A stretch of 64,000 nucleotides of DNA. It comes from Sphingomonas sp. GM_Shp_1 (GTDB lineage Bacteria; Pseudomonadota; Alphaproteobacteria; Sphingomonadales; Sphingomonadaceae). The stretch is taken from the NCBI RefSeq assembly GCF_026540895.1, contig NZ_JALNUR010000006.1, positions 83,909 through 147,908 of the forward strand, in the 5' to 3' direction. The notes beneath the pieces are model-generated. The model had not been told where the DNA came from. It saw only the letters and a list, made by a program, of their open reading frames with translations, and made no database searches. A program made the translations under genes and the position numbers. Positions within the stretch are counted from its first letter, which is position 1. Each line of letters begins with the position of its first letter. Shown one piece after another: positions 24,652 through 33,974 of the stretch.

Positions 24652-26379
24652 TTAACCGTCGAGCAGATGAACGACGTTCCGCCCGACGCGCGCCAGCCCC
24701 CGCGCAGACGACGGAAGCTCGGCCGCAACCTTGGCGTCGTCCTTCAGTTCGACGCGCCAACGCCCGGCATATCGGGTGACCGACAGAATGTTGTCCGATC
24801 CGCCCAGGACGCGCGCCAGCGCATCGGGCAAAGTTTCCGGCTTCGCGGCCACGGGGGCGGATACCGCCGGGTCGGCGGCAATCGGTGAAGCGGTTACACG
24901 CGCCGCCGACGCCGCGATCGGCCCCGACTCCATCGCCGCCCGCATCTCCATCGCAACCGTATCGGCCACCGGACCCAGCACGACCTGCACCCCGTTCGCA
25001 GAGGGTCGCAATATGCCACGCGCGCCCAGTCGCTTCAATCCGGGCTCGTCAACCTGGGCCGGATCGGCCACGATCAGGCGCAGGCGCGTGGTGCAGGCGG
25101 CAACCTCGGTCAGGTTGGCGCTGCCCCCCATCGCGGCGACGAAGGAGGCGCCCCGCCCGCCCTCGACCGCAGACCCGGCCTCGTTCGCCGTATCGCCCTC
25201 GGCCACCGCCTCGACATCGCGGCCCGGCGTCTGAAGGTTCCAGCGGCGAATGGCGAAGCGGAACACGGCATAATAGATGAGCGCATAGGCCGCCCCGACA
25301 GGGATCAGCAGCAACGGCTTGGTCGCCTGTCCGAAGTTCAGCACATAGTCGAACAGCCCGGCCGAAAAGCCATAGCCCAGCCGCACGCCCAGCGCGTTCA
25401 TCAGCGCTTCCGACAGGCCGGTCAGAACGGCGTGGAAGGCGTAGAGGACGGGCGCGAGGAACATGAAGCTGAATTCGATCGGCTCGGTCACGCCGGTCAG
25501 GAACGACATCAACGCCAGGCTGAACAGCATCCCGCCGACCGCCTTCTTCCGCTCCGGCAGCGCCTCGTGATACATGGCGAGGCAGGCGGCGGGCAGGCCG
25601 AACATCATGACCGGGAAGAAACCGCTCATGAACGCGCCCGCCGTCGGGTCGCCCGCGAAGAAGCGGTTCAGGTCGCCGGTCTTGCCGTGGAAGTCGCCGA
25701 CCACGAAATAGGCGACGGTGTTCAGGATATGATGGAGGCCGGTGACGATCAGCAGCCGGTTGAGCACGCCGAACGCGAACAGCCCCAGGCCACCGGCCTG
25801 CACCACGCCCTGGCTGAGGCCATCGATCCCGGCATTGACGGGCCCGAACGCCACGCCCAGCAGGCCCGCCAGCGCAAGGCCCGCAATCCCCGAGATGATC
25901 GGCACGAACCGCCGACCGCCAAAGAAAGCCAGATATTCCGGCATCTTGATCGTGGCGAAACGATTGTAGAAGCTGCCGCCGATCAATCCTCCGACGATCC
26001 CGACCGGCACGTCGAATTTGTGAACCGCCTTGGTCCGCCACGCGGCATCGATCGTCGCGGCGATATCCTTGGCCAGCCCCGCACCGGTACCCGGCGGCGG
26101 CACGACCAGCGTCTCGGCGCCCTTGATGGTGACGAGGTAGCAGGTGATCCCCGCCAGCGCCGCCGCGCCATTGCCGTCGCGGGCAAAGGCGGTGGCGACG
26201 CCGACCGCGAACAACAGGCCGAGATTGTCGAAGATCGCATTGCCGGCATTGGCCATGAAGGCGATGTTCAGCAGGTCGGGCTGCCCCAGCCGGAGCAGCA
26301 AGCCCGCCACCGGCAGGACCGCAATGGGCAGCATCAGCGCCCGACCGAGCGATTGAAGCGAGGCCATGGGCGAGCTCAT
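24652..26379 (-). CDS. nagE: PTS EIICB component, N-acetylglucosamine-specific, with an extra degenerate EIIB-like tail
   Basis: The 575-residue protein has a glucose-family EIIC membrane domain (about residues 1-380, with HHILNTVAYFVVG and the GVTEPIEFSFMF substrate loop). An EIIB domain follows with phosphorylated Cys429 (EVAACTTRLRL). It should import GlcNAc as GlcNAc-6-P using phosphate from the fusion protein encoded just upstream. After an Ala/Pro linker, residues 517-575 look like a second EIIB domain (ARVLGGSDNILSV), but the Cys motif is replaced by YAGRWRVE, so it cannot be phosphorylated there. The ATG overlaps the upstream stop by 4 nt. The same frame is open further upstream only as antisense of the EI region. 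Confidence 0.93.
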   Translation of the reverse strand: MSSPMASLQSLGRALMLPIAVLPVAGLLLRLGQPDLLNIAFMANAGNAIFDNLGLLFAVGVATAFARDGNGAAALAGITCYLVTIKGAETLVVPPPGTGAGLAKDIAATIDAAWRTKAVHKFDVPVGIVGGLIGGSFYNRFATIKMPEYLAFFGGRRFVPIISGIAGLALAGLLGVAFGPVNAGIDGLSQGVVQAGGLGLFAFGVLNRLLIVTGLHHILNTVAYFVVGDFHGKTGDLNRFFAGDPTAGAFMSGFFPVMMFGLPAACLAMYHEALPERKKAVGGMLFSLALMSFLTGVTEPIEFSFMFLAPVLYAFHAVLTGLSEALMNALGVRLGYGFSAGLFDYVLNFGQATKPLLLIPVGAAYALIYYAVFRFAIRRWNLQTPGRDVEAVAEGDTANEAGSAVEGGRGASFVAAMGGSANLTEVAACTTRLRLIVADPAQVDEPGLKRLGARGILRPSANGVQVVLGPVADTVAMEMRAAMESGPIAASAARVTASPIAADPAVSAPVAAKPETLPDALARVLGGSDNILSVTRYAGRWRVELKDDAKVAAELPSSARGLARVGRNVVHLLDG

Positions 26380-28826
26380 GCGCCGATCTCCTGAAGCATC
26401 TTGGTGATATGCGCGCGCACCGCCGGGGCGGAGGGCAGCGCGAGCGCCTGCATCGCCGCCGCGCGGCAACGCGCGAGGTCGAGTTTGCCGACCAGCGCCT
26501 TGATCGCGGCGACGCGCGCCGGGGGCACCGACAATTCGGTCACGCCCAGCCCCAGCAGGATGGGCACCGCCAGCCGGTCGGCGGCGAGCGATCCGCACAC
26601 CCCCACCGGCGTATCGTTTCGCGCCGCGCCGTCGCAGGTCGCACCGATCAGCCGCAGCACCGCCGGATGAAGGCCGTCGACCCCCGCCGCCACCGCCGCG
26701 TTGCCGCGATCCATGGCGAGCGTGTACTGGGTCAGGTCGTTGGTCCCGATCGAGAAAAAGTCCGCCTTGCGCGCGAGGATATCGGCGGAGATCGCGGCGG
26801 CGGGCGTTTCGATCATCACACCGACCTCGGCCTTTCCACCCTGTCGCTCGACGACCGCACGGACCGCCTCCAGTTCCGACAGGCTGGCGACCATCGGCGC
26901 CATGATCCGGCATGGCTGGCGGACCGACAGGATCGCCCCGACCTGATCCTCCAGCAACTGCGGATCGGCCAGCGACACACGAATGCCGCGCAGGCCCAGC
27001 GCCGGGTTCTCCTCGACGGGCAGGTCCATATAGGGCGCGGGCTTGTCGCCGCCGACGTCGAGCAGCCGGACGATCATCGGCCTGTCGCCCAGCGCATCGG
27101 CGATCGCCTGATAATCCTTCGCCTGTTCCTCGCGGGTCGGCGCGGTGGCGCGGTCCAGGAACAGGAATTCGGTGCGCAACAGGCCACAGCCCTCCGCGCC
27201 TTCCCGCACCGCCGCCTCGGCATCGGCGACCGAGCCGAGATTGGCGAACATCTCGATCCGGGTGCCGTCGAGCGTGCGGCAAGGACCTTGCGCGGCGCGG
27301 GCGGCCTCCATCTCGGCCTTGCGGCGGGCGATGGTGTCGCGCACCTCCGCTTGCGCCTCCGCATCCGCGTCGGGATCGATCAGGCCACGATCGGCGTCGA
27401 GGATGATGACGCGGCTATCCTCCAATACCGCCAGCGGATCGCCGAACGCCACCGCCATCGGCAGGCCCATGCCCGCCGCCAATATGGCCGCGTGCGAGGT
27501 CGGCCCGCCCCGGACCAGCGCGATGCCCGCGACGCTGGCGGCGTCGAGCGCGGCGACCTGGCTGGGCAGCAGGTCTTCGGCAACCAGGATCGCCCCGGCG
27601 GGGACGCTGGGCCCCTCGATCGGCAATCCGGCCAGGGCGGCCAGGACATGACGTTCCAGATCGCGCAGATCGTCGGCCCGCTCGGCAATGCGCCGGTCGC
27701 CGCTCGACAGAAGAATCGCGACCTGTTCGGCGATCGCCTCCTGCCACGCCACGCCCGCGCTGAGGCCCCGGCCGATCGCCGCCGATGCCGCCTCGCCGAG
27801 CGTCGGATCGGACAGCATCGCGCCGTGCGCGGCCATCACCCCACCACGCGCGCCACCGGCGGTGGCGGCCTGCTCCAGCCCTTCGCGGACGCGGGCCAGC
27901 GCATCGTTCAGCTTCGCGGCTTCTTCGTCCGCCGATCCGGCGACCGTCTCGACCGGGATGGCCGCACGGGTCAGGCGGTGGATCGGTCCCACCGCCAGCC
28001 CCGGCGCGGCGGGGACGCCGCCCAGCCCCGGCCCCTCGGCACGGGCAGGTTCGGGCGCCTCCATCGGAGTCTCTTCCACCGTGGCGTCGTTCAGGAACGC
28101 AATGACATCGGCCAGCGCGACGGCGGCCTGCGCGCCGCTCGCCTCGATCCGAACCGTCGCGCCATGGCCCAGGCCCAGCCCGAGCAATCCGACCGCGCTC
28201 AGCGCCGAGGCATGGCGATCGCCATGGTATAGCGTGACCTTCGCCTCATGCCGCCGCACCGCCTCGACCAGTCGCGCGGCGGGGCGGGCGTGAAGGCCGT
28301 GCGACAGTGCGACGACCGTTTCCTGCACCAGCGTCTCGCCACCGGCGACGCTCTCGACGGCCTCACCCGCGAGCGGCACGACGCGCAACAGCGGATCGCC
28401 GACGGCGACCAGCCCCTTGGCGATCAACTCGACACCATAGCGCGTGGCATCGGCGACGATGATCGGCGTCACCACCGCGGGCGCGTTCTGGACCAGATGG
28501 TCGAGGTCGAAGCGGATCAGCGGCTGCCCCGCCAGCACCTTCGCCCCCGCCTGCACGTGCGGGGTCAGCCCCTGGCCGCCCAGCGACACGGTGTCGATGC
28601 CGATATGGCAGATCAGCTCATAGCCATCGGTGCTGCGCAGGGTGACCGCGTGCCCCGCCTCGTGCACGGTCAGGACGACCGCGTCGCAGGGGGCGCAGAG
28701 CGTGTCGTTCACCGGGTCGATCGCGATGCCATCGCCCAGCATCTTCTCGGCGAAAACCGCGTCCGGCACATCCGCCAGCGGCGTCACCCAACCCGCCAGA
28801 GGAGCAAAAACGGTCAGGTCACTCAT
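26376..28826 (-). CDS. PTS EIIA-HPr-Enzyme I fusion protein
   Basis: This 816-residue cytoplasmic protein holds three PTS parts in one chain. An EIIA-Glc-type domain (about 1-150) has phospho-His74 (ICHIGIDT). An HPr domain (about 165-250) has His179 (GLHARPAAR). Enzyme I (about 265-816) has His445 (GGPTSHAAIL) and Cys744 (GVCGSLAAD) of the PEP site. It takes phosphate from PEP and passes it to NagE EIIB, so the operon has a full private relay. The start is ATG at 28826 with no strong ribosome site. It lies 53 nt after the GH2 gene. The domain order EIIA-HPr-EI is known from other bacterial GlcNAc clusters. Confidence 0.95.
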   Translation of the reverse strand: MSDLTVFAPLAGWVTPLADVPDAVFAEKMLGDGIAIDPVNDTLCAPCDAVVLTVHEAGHAVTLRSTDGYELICHIGIDTVSLGGQGLTPHVQAGAKVLAGQPLIRFDLDHLVQNAPAVVTPIIVADATRYGVELIAKGLVAVGDPLLRVVPLAGEAVESVAGGETLVQETVVALSHGLHARPAARLVEAVRRHEAKVTLYHGDRHASALSAVGLLGLGLGHGATVRIEASGAQAAVALADVIAFLNDATVEETPMEAPEPARAEGPGLGGVPAAPGLAVGPIHRLTRAAIPVETVAGSADEEAAKLNDALARVREGLEQAATAGGARGGVMAAHGAMLSDPTLGEAASAAIGRGLSAGVAWQEAIAEQVAILLSSGDRRIAERADDLRDLERHVLAALAGLPIEGPSVPAGAILVAEDLLPSQVAALDAASVAGIALVRGGPTSHAAILAAGMGLPMAVAFGDPLAVLEDSRVIILDADRGLIDPDADAEAQAEVRDTIARRKAEMEAARAAQGPCRTLDGTRIEMFANLGSVADAEAAVREGAEGCGLLRTEFLFLDRATAPTREEQAKDYQAIADALGDRPMIVRLLDVGGDKPAPYMDLPVEENPALGLRGIRVSLADPQLLEDQVGAILSVRQPCRIMAPMVASLSELEAVRAVVERQGGKAEVGVMIETPAAAISADILARKADFFSIGTNDLTQYTLAMDRGNAAVAAGVDGLHPAVLRLIGATCDGAARNDTPVGVCGSLAADRLAVPILLGLGVTELSVPPARVAAIKALVGKLDLARCRAAAMQALALPSAPAVRAHITKMLQEIGA

Positions 28827-28879
28827 TGCAGTCACTTTCGCCAAATCGCTTCCTCTGTCGGTCGAACATGCGCCGCCGG

Positions 28880-31789
28880 TCAGCGGTCGCGCACCGACAC
28901 CCGGCCCAGCAGGCCGCTCTCGATATTGCCCAGCCCCGCGACGATCAGGACGATCGTCCGCTTGCCCGCCCCCGGCGCCAGCGGCGCGACGAGCGGGCCG
29001 GGCTGCGGATCTCGCTTTTCCGCGACCATCTTCCCATCGACCCACAGGCTGGCCATGCCGCCGACCGAGGCGAAGCGGATCTCGCCGCCCCGCGCCGCCA
29101 CCGCATGGCGCGGCGTCATCACGGTGCGATAGACGCGGTATCCCGCCGCCTCCGCCGGGGTCGGCGTGCCCGCCCGGACAAAGGCCCAGCCGTTATTGTC
29201 GTTCGAGGCGGGGGCGAAATCGGGCGAGGGCCTGGTATCCTGCCGCTCCGACCGCCGCCAATCGCGCAGGTCCATGTCGCCCGCCGCCACCGGCACCTGC
29301 GCGCGCGGGACCACGCCCAGCCGATCGAGCCGCAGGGTGGCCGGCTTCAACCCGTCCGCCGTCGCCCGTATCACGATCCGCCCACGCCCGGTATCGGGCC
29401 GCACGATCATCTGCGCTAGACCGTTGAACAGCGAGCGCTGATTGCCCTTTTCGGGTTCGTGGCTGTTGGGATCGCCATTGCCGACACCGATGATCGCCCC
29501 GCCGTCTATGGTGAAGCGGCTCATCAGATTGGCGGTGGGGATGTGGCGCCCCTTGGCATCGACCGCGTCGATGGTGATCGCCTGCGCATCCTCGGTATCG
29601 CCCGCCATCACGGTGCGCGCCGGGGTCAGGCGGAGCGCGACCGGCGCGCCGGTGGTCTCATGCGCGGTCCGCGCCACCTCGCGCCCGTCGCGATAGGCGA
29701 TCGCCTCGATCCGGCCCGGCGCGTACGGCACGGTCCATTCATTGCCCATCAGCCGGTCGACCGCCGCCTCGCCCACCGTCTTGCCGTTCAGGCGAAGGAC
29801 GACGCGCTCGGCATTGGACAGGACCATGACCTTGGTCGGCTTGCCCTCACGCCCCGGCCAGGTCCAGTGCGGGGCGATCGCCACCACCGGCAGATCATCG
29901 ACCCAGGCGGCACGGTGGATATCGAAGGCGGTCTTGGGGAAGCCGCACAGATCCATGATGCCGAAGAAGCTGGCGATGGTCGGCCATTCATAGGGCGTCG
30001 GCTCGCCATGATAGTCGAAGCCGGTCCACACGAAGCCGCCCGCGACATAGGGCCGGTCGGCGATCTTCTTCCATGCGATACGGTGCGTCGCGCCCCAGCT
30101 TGCCGCCTCGTCGTCATAGCTGGAGGCGATGTGGCGCGCGGGGTCGCTCTCGAACGCGCCGCGCGTCATGAAGGCGCTGGTATCCTCCGAGCTGGTCATC
30201 GGCTTGGTCGGATTGAGCTGATGATAGCGGTCGTAATCGCCCTGATAGTAATTGAACCCGGTCACATCGACGACCTGCGCGACGTTGATCGGGTTGAAGA
30301 ACGCCCCGTTCATCGCCGCCGTCACCGGGCGGCTGTCGTCCAGCGCACGCACCCAGTGGGCCATCCGCTTGACCATCTCGACGCCCGAGGGCGTGCCCTG
30401 CATCGGTTCCTCATTGAAGACCGACCACAGGATGACGCTGGGATGATTGCGGTCGCGGCGGACCAGCCATTCCAGTTGCGCGCGAAATTCGGGCGCGGGG
30501 TTGAACTGGCGGTTCTCGTCCATCACGACCAGACCCAGCCGGTCGCACCAGTCGAGAAGCTCCGGCGTCGGCGCATTGTGGCTGGAGCGGACCGCGTTGC
30601 AGCCCATCGCCTTCAACCGCTCCAACCGCCAGCCGATCAGCGCATCGGGGATCGCGGTGCCCACGCCCGCATGATCCTGATGCAGGCAGACGCCCTTCAG
30701 CTTGACCGGCTTTTCGTTGAGGAAAAAGCCCTTGTCCGCATCGAAGCGGATGGTGCGAAAGCCGATCGGCACGCGGCGCTCATCGACCATCTGCCCATCG
30801 CGGAGCAGCCGGACATGCAGGGTGTAGAGCGTCGGCCGCTCGATCGACCAGAGCGTCGGATCGCTGACCGGCAGGTCCAGCGTCGCGGTCCCCTCGTCCA
30901 GCGACGGCACGCTCGCCTGCGCCTGACCCGTGGCGACCACGCGGCCCTGCGGATCGAGCAGCCGGGCCTCGACCGTGATCGGGGTTTCCGTGGGGGCGAT
31001 GCTGGTCAGCGTCGTGGTGACGGGGACATGCCAGCCGCCATCGGCGCGGCGGCGGGGATCGCCATGCACGCCGTCGGTCGCGATCGACACCGGCGCATAA
31101 TCGCCCAGCCAGACATGGCGGTAGAGCCCGGCGCCCTCATACCACCAGCCCTCCATGGCATTGGCGTCGACGCGGACCGCGACGACATTGGCCTCGTCCC
31201 CGAACCGCGCGAAAGGCGTCAGGTCGATGCGGATCGCGCTGTAGCCCGAGAAATTGTGCGAGACGACGCTGCCATTGACCCATACGGTGGCATTGGTCGC
31301 GACGCCGCCGAACTCCAGCTCGATCCGGCGACCGCGAAGCGCGGGGTCCAGCCGGAAGGTGCGGCGATACCAGCCGATGCCGCGCGCGCGATAGCCTTGC
31401 GCGACATTGGCGGTCTTCTCGAACGGCTGGAACGAGGCCCAGTCGTGCGGCAGGTCGACCGATTGCCAGTCGCTGTCGTCAAAATCGACCGCCGCGGCGC
31501 CGCGCGCATTACCCGCCTTGACCGAGGCATAGGTCGCGTCATGCGTTTCCAGCGGCGCAGGCTCGACATCGCCCTCATAGAACATCCAACCGCGATCCAT
31601 CAGCACGCGCGCCGGGTCCTGCACCGGCAGGGCGGCGGGAAGCGTGTCGACCGGTTCGGGCATGGGAAGCGCGCCGGCTCCATCCGCCGGGCGGCGCCGT
31701 GCGGCGAAGACGGGCATGGGGGCGATCCCCCCGACCAGTCCGACGACGGCGCTGCCCAGCAGCAGCAGTTCGCGGCGCGCGACGGTCAT
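28880..31789 (-). CDS. Exported GH2 family glycosidase, beta-galactosidase-like
   Basis: The 969-residue enzyme begins with an Arg-containing hydrophobic signal (MTVARRELLLLGSAVVGLV), perhaps Tat or lipoprotein-independent export. It has GH2 sugar-binding, immunoglobulin-like and barrel domains. Glu460 (WSVFNEEP) is the acid/base and Glu535 (TSSEDTSAF) the likely nucleophile. A DUF4982-like domain (KVMVLSNAERVVLRLNG) and a C-terminal galactose-binding-like domain follow. The family usually acts on beta-galactosides. In a GlcNAc operon it may remove beta-galactose capping GlcNAc, as in Gal-GlcNAc antennae of glycoproteins. It overlaps the nagA stop by 4 nt. Other GH2 activities such as beta-glucuronidase cannot be excluded. 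Confidence 0.88.
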   Translation of the reverse strand: MTVARRELLLLGSAVVGLVGGIAPMPVFAARRRPADGAGALPMPEPVDTLPAALPVQDPARVLMDRGWMFYEGDVEPAPLETHDATYASVKAGNARGAAAVDFDDSDWQSVDLPHDWASFQPFEKTANVAQGYRARGIGWYRRTFRLDPALRGRRIELEFGGVATNATVWVNGSVVSHNFSGYSAIRIDLTPFARFGDEANVVAVRVDANAMEGWWYEGAGLYRHVWLGDYAPVSIATDGVHGDPRRRADGGWHVPVTTTLTSIAPTETPITVEARLLDPQGRVVATGQAQASVPSLDEGTATLDLPVSDPTLWSIERPTLYTLHVRLLRDGQMVDERRVPIGFRTIRFDADKGFFLNEKPVKLKGVCLHQDHAGVGTAIPDALIGWRLERLKAMGCNAVRSSHNAPTPELLDWCDRLGLVVMDENRQFNPAPEFRAQLEWLVRRDRNHPSVILWSVFNEEPMQGTPSGVEMVKRMAHWVRALDDSRPVTAAMNGAFFNPINVAQVVDVTGFNYYQGDYDRYHQLNPTKPMTSSEDTSAFMTRGAFESDPARHIASSYDDEAASWGATHRIAWKKIADRPYVAGGFVWTGFDYHGEPTPYEWPTIASFFGIMDLCGFPKTAFDIHRAAWVDDLPVVAIAPHWTWPGREGKPTKVMVLSNAERVVLRLNGKTVGEAAVDRLMGNEWTVPYAPGRIEAIAYRDGREVARTAHETTGAPVALRLTPARTVMAGDTEDAQAITIDAVDAKGRHIPTANLMSRFTIDGGAIIGVGNGDPNSHEPEKGNQRSLFNGLAQMIVRPDTGRGRIVIRATADGLKPATLRLDRLGVVPRAQVPVAAGDMDLRDWRRSERQDTRPSPDFAPASNDNNGWAFVRAGTPTPAEAAGYRVYRTVMTPRHAVAARGGEIRFASVGGMASLWVDGKMVAEKRDPQPGPLVAPLAPGAGKRTIVLIVAGLGNIESGLLGRVSVRDR

Positions 31790-32937
31790 GCGGCAATCCT
31801 CTCTGGCTTGGCGATACGGGTCTCGACCGGCTTCAGCGCGGCGTCGAGCACCACCCAATCGGCGCGCAGGCCGGGGGCGAGCGAACCACGCTCATGGCTG
31901 AGGCCCAGGAACGCCGCCGGATTGGTCGCGGCCATGGCGGCGGCCCGATCGACGGTGATGCGCAATTGCTCGACCGCATTGGCGACCGCCGAGCCCATGT
32001 CGAGGTCGGAACCCGCCAGCGTGCCGTCGGCATAGGTGCACTTGCCGCCCGACACGTCGATATGCCGCCCGTGCAGGACGAAGTCCTTCTCGACCGCGCC
32101 CACCGACGACATCGCATCGGTGACCAGCATCAGCTTGTCGAAAGGCCGCGCCTTCAACGCCAGACGAAGCATCGGCGCGGAGACGTGGAAACCGTCGATG
32201 ATCAGGCCGCTATAGGGACGCGGATCGTCGAGCGTCGCGCCCGCCAGCCCCGGCACCCGCTGCTGCATCGCGGGCATGGCGTTGTAAAGATGGGTGATGC
32301 CCGACAGGCCGACATCGAACGCCGCCATCGCCTGCTCATAGCTCGCCTCGCTATGCCCCGCGCTGACCAGCACGCCCGCCGCGACCAGCCGCTCGATCGT
32401 GGCGACCGGCACCCGCTCGGGCGCGATGGTCAGCATGACCTTGCCGCGACGCGGGCGGGTCAGGACGGCGACCATCTCCTCGTCCAGATCGCGGAAGCGC
32501 GCCGGGTCGTGGATACCTTTCCGCGCCGGGTTGAGCACCGGTCCCTCGACATGGATACCCACGATACCGGGCACCCCGGCCTCGATCGCTTCATCGATGC
32601 CGTCGAGCGCGCGGGCGATTTTGTCGGGCGTTTCGCTGACCAAAGTCGGCAGCATCGCGGTGGTGCCATAGACGGCATGCGCCGCCGCCATGGTCGCGAT
32701 GCCGTCCACGTCGAGGCGATCGTTGAACAGCACGCCGCCGCCGCCATTGACCTGGGTGTCGATATAGCCGGGCACGACCCAGCCGCCGTTCAGGTCGATC
32801 GTGTCAGCCCCACTCTGACCAGCGCCCTCCACCGCGCCGATCGACGCGATCCGGTCGCCCTGCACGACGATCTCCGCACCCAGCAGGACGCCGTCCGCCG
32901 TCGCGACATGACCATTGATGAAGCGGAAGCGGGTCAT
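31786..32937 (-). CDS. nagA: N-acetylglucosamine-6-phosphate deacetylase
   Basis: The 383-residue amidohydrolase removes acetate from GlcNAc-6-P made by NagE. It has the metal and substrate motifs HVEGPVLNPARKGIH, SAGHSEA, THLYNAM and the catalytic Asp of LVTDAM. Length and order match NagA of other bacteria. It overlaps the deaminase stop upstream and the GH2 start downstream, each by 4 nt, so translation of the three genes is coupled. The product, glucosamine-6-P, is the substrate of the next enzyme. Confidence 0.95.
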   Translation of the reverse strand: MTRFRFINGHVATADGVLLGAEIVVQGDRIASIGAVEGAGQSGADTIDLNGGWVVPGYIDTQVNGGGGVLFNDRLDVDGIATMAAAHAVYGTTAMLPTLVSETPDKIARALDGIDEAIEAGVPGIVGIHVEGPVLNPARKGIHDPARFRDLDEEMVAVLTRPRRGKVMLTIAPERVPVATIERLVAAGVLVSAGHSEASYEQAMAAFDVGLSGITHLYNAMPAMQQRVPGLAGATLDDPRPYSGLIIDGFHVSAPMLRLALKARPFDKLMLVTDAMSSVGAVEKDFVLHGRHIDVSGGKCTYADGTLAGSDLDMGSAVANAVEQLRITVDRAAAMAATNPAAFLGLSHERGSLAPGLRADWVVLDAALKPVETRIAKPERIAA

Positions 32938-33974
32938 AGCGTACGGGTCACTTTCTGTAGGTGCGGCGGCGAGTCGGGGTCCATGCCACGGGCGAGCGCC
33001 AGCGCCTCGACCATGCGGTAGAAGCTGGCGAGCATCGCGATCGGCTCCAGCGCGGGGTGGCCCGCGACCATGGGCAGCGCACCGCCCTGCCCCGCGACGA
33101 ACGGCTTGGCGCCACGCTCCGCGAACTGGTCGGCGACCGCCTTCACATCCTCGCCCGCCACATCCGAGGTGGCAAAGCCCAGCACCGAATAGCCGGGCTC
33201 CACGATCCGCATCGGGCCATGGCGCACTTCGGCGGCGCTGAACGGCTCGGCCTGGATCGAGCAGGTTTCCTTCAGCTTCAGCGCAGCTTCCTGTGCCACG
33301 CCGTAACCGTAACCGCGACCCAGCACGAACATCTGGCTGACGTCGCGCAGACCTTCAACCGCAGGGGACCAGTCGAGACCCAGCGCCTGTTCGACCTGAC
33401 CCGGCAGTTCGGCGAGCGCGGCCTCCAGCGTCTCGTCACCGGCCCAGGCGGCGGCGAGCTGTGCCAGCCCGGCCAGCGCGGTCAGGCAGGACTTTGTCGC
33501 GGCGACGGCCTTTTCGGGTCCGGCGGACAGCGGCAGGAAGGTGTCGGCACCCGTCGCCAGCGGCGATTCCTCGTCATTGACCAGCGCCACGATATGCGCG
33601 CCACCCGCGCGATACGCCTCGACCGTCGCCAGCAGGTCCGGGCTGCGCCCCGACTGCGAGATGGCGATGACCAGGGCTCCTCGCACCTTCATCGGCGTCT
33701 CGAAGATCGATGCCACGGAAGGCGCGGCCGACGACACCGGCACGCCGGTCTTCGTTTCCAGGATATATTTGCCATAGGTCGCGGCATGGTCCGACGAGCC
33801 ACGCGCGATGGTGATGATCACCGGCGGCGGGGCGGCACGCAGCCGCTCGGCCAGCGCCCGGACGGTCGGCGCATTGCGCGCGAGCAGCCGGGCGATCGCC
33901 TCCGGCGCCTCCCCCGCTTCCGCTCCCATCAGGGTGCCGGTTCCCGCTTTACCGGCGGTCATCAGGTCAGACAT
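32934..33974 (-). CDS. SIS-type glucosamine-6-phosphate deaminase (NagB-II)
   Basis: The 346-residue protein has two SIS domains (IARGSSDHAATYGKY and ISQSGRSPD; then LGRGYGYGVAQEAALKLKET and AEVRHGP). It lacks the N-terminal glutaminase of GlmS, which marks NagB-II, an isomerising deaminase that makes fructose-6-P and ammonia from glucosamine-6-P. It is unrelated to classic NagB. The ATG lies 8 nt inside the end of the GntR gene. With NagA and NagE it completes the path from GlcNAc to glycolysis. Confidence 0.93.
   Translation of the reverse strand: MSDLMTAGKAGTGTLMGAEAGEAPEAIARLLARNAPTVRALAERLRAAPPPVIITIARGSSDHAATYGKYILETKTGVPVSSAAPSVASIFETPMKVRGALVIAISQSGRSPDLLATVEAYRAGGAHIVALVNDEESPLATGADTFLPLSAGPEKAVAATKSCLTALAGLAQLAAAWAGDETLEAALAELPGQVEQALGLDWSPAVEGLRDVSQMFVLGRGYGYGVAQEAALKLKETCSIQAEPFSAAEVRHGPMRIVEPGYSVLGFATSDVAGEDVKAVADQFAERGAKPFVAGQGGALPMVAGHPALEPIAMLASFYRMVEALALARGMDPDSPPHLQKVTRTL

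Noticed and set aside
26380..27282. N-terminal extension of nagE by about 300 codons
   Set aside because: The extension overlaps the EI domain of the upstream gene in another frame, is Arg/Gly-rich, and the ATGA overlap start gives a normal NagE length.
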